Below, in pieces: positions 55,626 to 64,000 of a DNA stretch of 64,000 nucleotides (positions are counted from its first letter, which is position 1; each line of letters starts with the position of its first letter). This DNA is from Urechis unicinctus (Eukaryota; Annelida; Polychaeta; Xenopneusta; Urechidae). The stretch lies in NCBI GenBank assembly GCA_034190875.2, contig CM067343.1:43381109-43445108 (forward strand), given 5' to 3'. The position numbers and the translations under genes were made by a program. The notes below the pieces were generated by a model. It had not been told where the DNA came from, did not search any database, and saw only the letters and a program-made list of their open reading frames with translations.

Positions 55626-58264
55626 AAAGATGGAAATATCAGAAATTGGACATTGTCTTCGTACTCTTTTAATAGTCTGCTAAAACCTTACTAAGAAATG
55701 TATTGTGTATAACATTGATTTCACTTCATCTAACGTCACTGAGTTGGTTTCTTTCAGCATATCCGTAGCGTGGTTGTGTGTTGGAAAGATACATCCGTAA
55801 TAATCAACAGACTGTCAGAAACACTGATCTCACGCTACTCGTGAAAGTGATTTCGGTTAAGTCGACTCCAGTGCCCGTTTTTAACCAACAACAATACCCT
55901 TCCCGCCCATCAGGTTTTGTCAGTTCCATTTGCCTGTTACGACATCGAACATGAGTCTGAGGCTGGTGAGGGTTGAAAGCTCAAGGTAATGAATGATTGA
56001 CTGAGGCTCATGTAGATATACTACCATTACATATATGACTCATAGATCTAAGTTACCGAGATATAATCAATGTCTATTTCGAGGGACATAACCATCATCG
56101 TCTATCATATATGATAAATGCTTTATATTGTTGAGTACTGGCCTCGATACTAGCTAAAATACAGGGTAAGCTTCAGACAATTCCAAGCATGAATAGTCGA
56201 TCGTCAAATAAAGGCGAGCTCCCTGTTCAGCCACAACACCATATAGGCATTCTCAATGGCCTCCGTTGTCACACAGTTAATTTGTGTCAAATTACTTGCA
56301 AATAAATATGACGAAGACTCATGGGCTATGGCGCCATGTACATGAGGTATTATCCACCCCTTGATGCCACTGTTTTGGATACATAAATACTGGTCCTCTT
56401 TATCAAGAGTCATTATTATGCCACAGTACACTAGTTGATAGAATTTATAGCCAAATAACTGTGACATAACAGTGGCCATCCGCCACAATTTCCGTTACGG
56501 ATATGACTAGATGTTTAATATCTTGCATTAAGAATGCGACTTATTAGGTTACATCCAATTGCCAACGAATTGATGCCGCCATCGGATAAGCAACGGGTCA
56601 GAACTTATGTGCGTCAAAATGTTTATTGATTTCGGTCTAACGAGTTATCGTCTAAGTCACGACCGTCAATAATTCCCGCTTAGCCAAGATTGTATGAGAG
56701 TTACTCTTTCGTCGGAAATGATTATATACATTTTTGTATCATATCATTTCCTGGGTAAGTAATACACTGAACATAACTCTAATATTGGCGTGCAGCCTGT
56801 GCGTAATAGTCACATGAAATTGGCGCATTCATTTAAATGAAGTATCTGATATTAATCTTTTCCTGTGAAGCATATCTTAATGCATACCAACAACACAATT
56901 TGATTATACAACAAGTATTCATATCAAGAGAGTAATGTAACCGTCTACTTTCCGTCCTAGAAAATGTGTGCAAATAATCGTCACAGTGGGAGGTACCCTC
57001 GGCCCAGACCGTCTCTGAAGAACATACAACATGACCTGTCCGAGATGGTCTCCTATTCACTAATATCCGAGAGGAACCCCTAGTAATGACATTCTGGGAA
57101 GTACACTTCGTCTCGACATTCTGGGAAATCTCTTAGTCACGGCCATTGTATCGATTGGCTGATGTCTGGCATGGTACTCCGCCCGACAATTCGGAAATAA
57201 CTAAGGTAGCAACGCTCTTCTTATCGTACCTGCTGTAACTTATTCAACATAACCAGATAACAAACTACCGGTATTATTATGAGCTCAATTTAAGACTTTG
57301 ACGTAATACAGACAATACGGGTCTGTGCTGCTTTAGCATTACAATGATACAGGTAGATATTGAATCGGTTTAACGTTGCATTGACTCTTATATCTACTAT
57401 CATTGATTTATATGTGTCCATGGTGATGCTGCCAATAATTCGCATCATTGATGGATATTTCGGAACCATGTTACACTAGTTAGCAGCATATGATTGATGT
57501 TCACGTTTATTCGAGCTGACTACAGGAAGTTTGTTACACAACAATGGTGTGCATCATAAAGGCGCCTAAAAGCTCCAAATTTCAGATCATAGTCACCATT
57601 AACTTCCACACAATTATGCACTTGATTCATCTGCGCCATAGGACCCCATTCCTCACGGGGACGTGACTGGGGCAAAACAGCAAAACATAAAGCTACAAAG
57701 CTGCGTAATTGAAGACATACATCACATTAGCCATGCAGATAGGTCAGAGAGGAGAAGCAAGCCCGCGGGAAATATGAACGGCGTTGGTGAAGATCTAAGC
57801 TTGAACTTGACAGACAGAGCTATGTTACACACTATCAGCGGGTTGGTTCACTCAGTGATGCAGCCAAAGGTAAGTGTCTGACGGCAGATGTACTGTGGAA
57901 AGCCAATGAACCGCATACGCTTTTCTAGATTGTGGAACTGATACATGCTAGGAAAGCGACCAAGCTACCAGCCAGCTTGTTCCCCAACATATTGGCAGAA
58001 CAATTGGCACTGTTTTCTTAAACAGAAAATGCGTACCATCCGATTATAACTAGCCAAGGTGAACTCACTGGACGTGGTCCCTGTGAAATGATGTGAGTCT
58101 GAGCTAAGTGAATTTAAACAAGCAACGGAAAGTGAAATACATAAATGTATCACCAAGGCAGCTCCAACGTCGTGTGATTTAGACCCATTACCACGAGGAT
58201 GCTGAAAGAAATACAGATATCCTTCTACCTACCGTCACTGTTGTATGTTTGTATATATTTATGC
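55626..58264. other. AT-rich DNA without a supportable feature
   Basis: Open frames up to 94 codons (56,488-56,204, minus) and 72 codons (57,663-57,881, plus) have no recognisable motif. Near 57,083-57,128 the word GACATTCTGGGAA occurs twice about 36 bases apart. Confidence 0.5.
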
Positions 58265-58267
58265 ATG

Positions 58268-58301
<34 letters not shown>

Positions 58302-58522
58302 TGTATGTATGTATGTATGTATGTATGTATGTATGTATGTATGTATGTATGTATGTATGTATGTATGTATGTATGTATGTATGTATGTATGTATGTATGT
58401 ATGTATGTATGATGTATGTATGTATGTATGTATGTATGTATGTATGTATGTATGTATGTATGTATGTATGTATGTATGTATGTATGTATGTATGTATGTA
58501 TGTATGTATGTATGTATGTATG
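58265..58522. repeat. (ATGT)n tetranucleotide microsatellite, about 258 bp
   Basis: About 63 ATGT units with a single phase slip (GATG) near 58,411. On the minus strand it reads (CATA)n and directly follows the tRNA-derived sequence to its right, so it is probably the expanded 3' tail of that element. The long Cys-Met-Tyr-Val frames are artefacts. Confidence 0.97.
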
Positions 58523-58529
58523 CATCGGT

Positions 58530-58620
58530 GACTCATCAGTCATCGCTGGCAGGGTTTGAACCATCAACCTTAGGGTTTACAGACGGAAACGCTTACTGAT
58601 TGCGCAATGTGACATGCGAC
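58530..58620 (-). mobile_element. tRNA-derived SINE or retro-tRNA with (CATA)n tail
   Basis: On the minus strand, TTGCGCAATCAGTAAGC (58,591-58,608) fits a pol III A box and GGTTCAAACCC (58,552-58,562) fits a B box. Their starts are about 46 bases apart, close to real tRNAs. Between them lies an anticodon-arm-like CCGTCTGTAAACC. The acceptor stem does not pair well. No LINE-like tail was seen before the (CATA)n repeat begins, so the element is short: tRNA head plus simple repeat. Confidence 0.7.
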
Positions 58621-61489
58621 GTCTTGATATTTTATCATGGGATTGTTCATAAAATAATCATGCGGTTCATTTACTATATCTTTAAGTAATATTTTCTGAG
58701 CAAAGTCTCTGTTGAGTGCACTAGGCCAAACTGTAACAACCCGCTAATAATAACCGCCTACCACAATCCATCTGTAGCTTCCGATCTGTAGCACACGCGA
58801 ATTGAATGTATTGTCGCAGATTTATCTGTTAATTGTTTCAGCTGATATTGCTCATTAAAGCAAATATGTCAGAAACGCTTGGTTAGATTGACTGACAGCA
58901 TGCATCATAAAGATGGCTCTGATGCCGCTAACCGACTATCATGTCATTACTGCAACGGGATCGTAATGTTAAGTTTACTGTATTGTGTATCGCGGAAAGC
59001 GATCCAGCGCATGCGCAGTGGTTATTAAAAACGAAGCTAGAATGCAGCATGGCGTATTGTTGATATTCTTACAGTTACGATTTACAGCTTTAGACCGTTG
59101 CATAGCCCATGTCGCTTGAGAACACCTAGTGCCACCCAGCAATTGACGAGACTGGTCAGGATAATTTTGGTATGTACCCTATAGCATGTGTCCAATTGTT
59201 TTGTTAAGCCGCTGGATAAATTAAACTGCGCCTTTTATATTGTTATATATTCAGACCTCTGACGGGGAGGCAGAATATCATGGTGATGTAGCCGAGACTT
59301 GACAGGGAATCCCAAACCGCCGAGGCAACTGGCTTGTCACAGGATTATATGGCTCGTGCCTATCCTTGTATTCCTCATCACGGTATTCATTTCAATCGAT
59401 AAATTCTCATATACTATTATATGGACAAAACTGTTGCCTGGTCTGTTTCCCATCCAACCAAGTCTCTATGCCCCGACTTAATATGAGCGTTGTGCTAAAT
59501 CAGGGGTCTTACATATCCGGGCGTTTCCGGTTTGGAGTTGGGTAAATCATTACGCCTTCCTATGATTTGCCTTTGCAGCGCATTATAGATAGATGACATA
59601 TGCAATCTAGTGACAACGCCCTGTGCAAGTCACGCAGCCTCTTTATTGAATTCTTCATTCACTCATCTCGTAATTGAATGCATAATGTTCAGGTAACATT
59701 CATGCTTCTATTATTGTTCACATTTTATGGCCAGCGGTCAGTTAAAAGAAGCCAGAAACACTAAGTAAAGCATACCCTGAGTGGTTCATAATTCTACAAT
59801 TATATATCTACAAGGTTTGTGTGTAATGAAGTTGTTTAGATAAATGATTACCGGCAATATTGCGTGATGCAGATATGACTACTTAATCCAGGTTAAATGT
59901 TTATTGTGAAGTATCTTTAATTCGAGCAACAGTCGGTGTTTATCTCGCTTAAAATGTCTGCTGGGTTTATTATCGGGCAAGTTTTATTTTGAGCTTTAAT
60001 ATCAGGTACTGCATATTGAGACGAATAAATTGTGGGATATAAACCTGTCTGTTTTCCATAATCAGCTTTAGTTATCAGCCAGAGAATCAATTGGATCCGT
60101 ATTGGATATTTGTCTTTGTTCAAAGCTTTTTCATCAAGCTTTCTCTGCTATATCATGTTATTGTCTGAAATCCAAAAATATATTTATTCCAGCAATGAAT
60201 CCTTGTTCAGTATGTTACATATGAACTTAACATGATCAAATACCAAGTGCTTTGACAAATAATCAAGTAAAAATGGGTCCAGGATTTGATCATTAGCACA
60301 ATGTCAAACTACATTGCAGATAAAAATGTGATGGGTGTATATGTTGGTATAATCATGAATTCAAGCAAAAGTAAAATGGCCTGTCTTATACATGAAGCAT
60401 ATATATTGAATATTATCAAATCACAACCTCTGCAGCACGCAGTTTGTCTACTTACAACAGCGTTAGGGCAAATTACCCGTGGTGCAGAGTTGAAGTTTTC
60501 AGCAGTATTAGACTCGGCAGTCAACTTAAACAATCATCACATCGGTCACTATTGCAAAACAGGGGGTTGGTCTTGGGTTCTTCAATTGCATGACAATTAT
60601 GGCCGTTCCTAGAAGTTTTATCTGCTGCTGCCATTTGGATTACTACCATTTGTCGACTTCACCTTGTGCTGTATACTATCATCTGCATTGAAAGTATATT
60701 TAAGCGCCATGGTGATTCTTGGAAAATGTAATTACTTTACTTAAGCAATACCCAGATATAATCATTCGGCATAGAAACTAGTGCGATGTGGTCATTGACC
60801 AGGAACGGGGAGTGTTTACAGACGGAAGCACACACTATAGTTCGTTCCCGCTTGGGTATTTGTATTATGACCAAGATGCTAGGAAATGTATCAACGCAAT
60901 ATACGCTTTGTCATGACCAGGCGTGTATCGATCGCCTTGAACAGTATGGGCTTTCACAAATAAGCCATTCAAAAGAGAATCGTTTACCTTACATAACTCG
61001 GGTTCTGTACTACATTTTGATGGTGTCTTCAAAGATAGGAAATACTTTAGAAGGAACCACGTCCATATCATGATCATTGTACATGTCCACGTGCTTTCTT
61101 GTCAATATATTTTGTTTGACCCGCCTAATCGATTGCATCAGATGGTGAACCGTACCCTTGTGTGTCGCGTGTGGATACCCTCTCATTCGATTAATGATAG
61201 AATAGAGGAGCGCTAACTAACGCGACAAGACCGAAGCACAATATATTATCCCAACCCATGCGTATCGTAGCAAAAAGGACAGGCGGTTTTGTGATTAGCA
61301 CTAATTCAGAAAACGATAATATTTCAGACCGCAAGATAATCTATTTAATCAGTTCAGATTTTCCAGACATGACAATGCATCGAAAGCAGACCAATAAAGA
61401 TGTATAAGATGTTAAATCATTATCATAAATCATACCGCTCTCATATGTGCTGCCCATATCAACGTCATTAAAGTTCAATCAGCACAGTA
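58621..61489. other. About 2.9 kb of AT-rich DNA without a supportable feature
   Basis: The longest frames (60,286-60,612, 108 codons; 60,786-61,073, 95 codons; both plus) have no recognisable domain. No RNA gene or transposon end was seen. Confidence 0.5.
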
Positions 61490-61805
61490 TTCTTTCGGAG
61501 GCATTACCTATAATTGCCAAGGTTTATGAATAATTTATCCATTTGAACCAAGCAAATGAAATGTCAATAGATAATTATTTACGTTTTAGACACAACCACA
61601 TGATGTACATGTTGCTATGATAGAAACTGTGATGCGTCAATACTTATTGTGATCACTGAGGTCAATATCATTAGGATGATGTACTGTTTTTGCAATGATA
61701 TATCGTACTAGACATGGATCTCGATGATTCAGCGGCACCCAATTATTCGATTGTCAGTAGTTTGATCGAACCTGTCACAAGCTGGTTGTCTGTTTTACAT
61801 CATAC
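61490..61805 (+). repeat. Old repeat V, copy 1
   Basis: Its right part (61,716-61,805) aligns with 62,371-62,475. Landmarks are ATGATTCAGCGGCACCCAAT with ATGATTCAGCTGCACCCAAT and, further on, AAGCTGGTTGTC in both. Weaker similarity to the left (GTGATGCGTCAA with GTGATACGTCAA) suggests a longer old duplication, interrupted now by the (TA)n block. Confidence 0.55.
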
Positions 61806-61824
61806 ATATTGATTGCATTGTTAA

Positions 61825-62040
<216 letters not shown>

Positions 62041-62105
62041 TGTATTTGTTTATGTATATGTGTATTATCGCCAAACGTGGGCCATTATTATCTACCCTTT
62101 TTCCA

Positions 62106-62371
62106 TTAAGTTGTGTTTGACCAATACATCACGAATTACCATATATATTCTTTGTTTTCTTTCGTTCCCAGGTAACGCCGGGTATCCTGCTAGCATTTAA
62201 TGTTAATCATGTGAGAAAGGTGATACGTCAACTTTGCACAGGCTAGGTAAATTGCATAGAACACCCGACAAAATTTTACTTCGATGTGACGACGATTATC
62301 TTATATGGGCCCGATTATCACCATAAATATATGTCACCCGTTACAGTGATGACTATGAGGTGGCAGCAAAG
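62106..62371 (+). repeat. Perfect 266-bp direct repeat, left copy
   Basis: Read base by base it appears identical to 63,262-63,527. It continues to the right into sequence homologous to repeat V copy 1, so this copy is the one in its natural context. Confidence 0.9.
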
Positions 62372-62486
62372 ATATGATTCAGCTGCACCCAATATTGCTG
62401 GGATTGTACATGTTTTTATTGTTGGATCCGAACTCCCCGTGTCATTAAGCTGGTTGTCGCAGTGCACATCTAATATTTTACTCTGA
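62372..62486 (+). repeat. Old repeat V, copy 2 right part
   Basis: Carries ATGATTCAGCTGCACCCAAT and AAGCTGGTTGTC in the same order as 61,716-61,805, with small indels. This part is absent after the right 266-bp copy. Confidence 0.55.
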
Positions 62487-63261
62487 TACCGCGCAAAACA
62501 CGTGTTTGCACCTCGCCTCCCCCTATGCCTGGCCTATATAAACAACGAGGCGAGCGATGGCTATTACAGAGCGGAGCTATTTTTATTTCTTTTTTTTTCG
62601 CGGCGCTAACGAATCTGCGCAGTTCGGGGTTCCCCCCCCCGCCATCCTACCCGCGCTATTGATCCCATCCTAGTTATTTAGTGAGATATTTATATATTAG
62701 CTAGATAATGTACTAGACGCGAATAGTCGGATCGACGTAATAAGATAGAGATATCATCGATACAGTGTGATAGATATATATCGCGTCCCCCCTCCACTGG
62801 TATATGGACCCTATATATCCTACCGGTATAGCACTACGTGGGGGAGAGTGTTAGAGATATATATCTATATCTAACTCTATAGCATGCCTATACCCTGTGT
62901 ATATATACGGCGATACGCATAACTGTAATAGGTGATTTGTATACGCTATAGATATCCAAACCGGGCTACGTTGTCCAATTTTTCTACCCCACACCCCTTT
63001 GCTCAGTAACTATAGGTGCTGTTTGCCCCAACGTATATCGGTCTGGTAGCGAGACGGACTCCATTACATAGGATGAGCGGGTGATAGATTGAAGTTCCCA
63101 CAGTAACGCTTGGAGGCATGCATGGGTGGCATTTAATGTTACGCGGTGGTGACGAACACGGCGATATATATCATTGCAGGGTATAGGTACAATCAGCTCG
63201 ATGATCCGAGAAGATTCGGGTGGTTGTCGTATATAATGATTATATAGCCGTATAGCCGGTG
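62487..63261. other. Compositionally odd insert between the 266-bp direct repeats
   Basis: Sequence character changes abruptly at about 62,487: CpG-rich words, C and T homopolymers (62,591-62,598; 62,632-62,640), then many GATATATA/TCTATAT words mixed with GC-rich ones. A TATA-box-like CTATATAAAC occurs near 62,533. It does not resemble the flanking AT-rich DNA. The 122-codon minus frame 63,352-62,984 crosses into the right repeat copy and shows no known motif. It may be a foreign insertion, a transposon fragment or error-rich assembled sequence. Confidence 0.45.
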
Positions 63262-63527
63262 TTAAGTTGTGTTTGACCAATACATCACGAATTACCATAT
63301 ATATTCTTTGTTTTCTTTCGTTCCCAGGTAACGCCGGGTATCCTGCTAGCATTTAATGTTAATCATGTGAGAAAGGTGATACGTCAACTTTGCACAGGCT
63401 AGGTAAATTGCATAGAACACCCGACAAAATTTTACTTCGATGTGACGACGATTATCTTATATGGGCCCGATTATCACCATAAATATATGTCACCCGTTAC
63501 AGTGATGACTATGAGGTGGCAGCAAAG
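63262..63527 (+). repeat. Perfect 266-bp direct repeat, right copy
   Basis: Apparently identical to 62,106-62,371, with both edges sharp. The flanks are unrelated to those of the left copy (TAGCCGGTG before, CACGGCCTTG after). Spacing between copy starts is 1,156 bases. Confidence 0.9.
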
Positions 63528-63647
63528 CACGGCCTTGTTTGGCGCACATATATATTGCATGTTATGATATTGATAATACAGTCATATGAAGTCCATCATG
63601 CAATTCATATACTTCGGTTATTATCTGCTACCAACGGTAATATAATA

Positions 63648-63835
63648 AATGAATTCTATTGTCCAGCATTGGATTGCTATTTATGAAAAGCTGCATACCA
63701 CAATAAAGTGTCAATTGGATTGAGATGATGCACGGGTCTATAAGCAATAACGACGGGTTCTTAACCAATCTAATGCAATACACAGGCGGCACCAATGACC
63801 CCACAATATGTTGCCACTGCATTTGCAATTACAAT
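63648..63835 (+). repeat. Old dispersed repeat W, copy 2
   Basis: Partner of 44,150-44,375, with the clearest match ATGTTGCCACTGC near 63,808. Too diverged to define ends. Confidence 0.45.
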
Positions 63836-64000
63836 CCCACGATTCTTACAATATGCCTAATTCTGCACGATAAATTGCCTTAGTCTTTTAACCAGCTAAA
63901 GATCATATCATCTCAGATATAAGAAACAATACAATGTCAATTATCTTGCGTTGTTTATGATCTCATTTTCACATTATGCGCATTGGCGTTATTGCTTGTG

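Noticed and set aside
58199..58599. Four overlapping frames of 102-116 codons (Met-Tyr-Val-Cys and Ile-His-Thr-Tyr repeats)
   Set aside because: They arise only from the (ATGT)n repeat, which is open in several frames on both strands.
62525..62545. CTATATAAAC as a promoter TATA box
   Set aside because: Isolated motif in a compositionally odd segment without a downstream gene. TATA-like words are frequent in AT-rich DNA.
62106..63527. 266-bp direct repeats as LTRs of a small retrotransposon
   Set aside because: No primer-binding site after the left copy, no polypurine tract before the right copy, no target-site duplication, and the left copy continues into its old natural flank.

Overview
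The window looks like AT-rich, gene-poor nuclear DNA from a eukaryote, most likely an invertebrate animal. The signs are long (TA)n, (GA)n and (ATGT)n microsatellites, a 5'-truncated CR1/L2-type LINE, a hAT-transposase relic of the ZNF862-like type, a decayed SWIM zinc-finger gene with an intron-like gap, tRNA-derived sequences, and no operons or dense ORFs. I cannot name a species; a marine invertebrate is only a guess. No intact, recognisable host protein-coding gene is visible. Almost every open frame here is either a random frame in AT-rich DNA or a translated microsatellite.

Layout. 1-9,500: mostly featureless AT-rich DNA with a few CpG-richer patches (about 1,364-1,930, 3,024-3,145, 5,881-6,060) and one copy of an old dispersed repeat (about 3,595-3,892). 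9,515-10,222: a long (TA)n block. 10,235 to about 11,900: a strongly diverged paralogue of the right-hand part of the next unit. About 12,014-22,603 and 22,604-33,217: a 10.6-kb direct tandem duplication, the largest structure in the window. 33,218-40,000: non-coding, with (GA)n, poly-G and (TA)n tracts, a tRNA-Asn-like relic, and small repeats. 40,091-41,021: the LINE fragment with a candidate 9-bp target-site duplication. 41,153-42,450: a decayed gene with a SWIM zinc finger and perhaps a THAP-like start. 42,700-51,750: non-coding with further old repeats and a (TA)n block. 51,955-54,600: the hAT-related relic, flanked by microsatellites. 54,618-55,625: a GATA/GA/TA block. 58,265-58,620: a tRNA-derived element with a (CATA)n tail on the minus strand. 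61,490-63,840: old repeats, a perfect 266-bp direct repeat, and a compositionally odd 0.8-kb insert.

The main story is repeat architecture, not a gene system. A recent 10.6-kb tandem duplication shows a mosaic of nearly identical and clearly diverged tracts. An ancient third copy of its right end lies directly upstream, so the locus may have produced tandem copies repeatedly. Several other 'unique' stretches pair up at low identity, so much of the apparently unique DNA is probably old dispersed repeat. An uncollapsed-haplotype assembly artefact is a serious alternative for the 10.6-kb pair, and an assembly error is a serious alternative for the 62-63.5-kb region. Identity statements are by-eye estimates from manual alignment.
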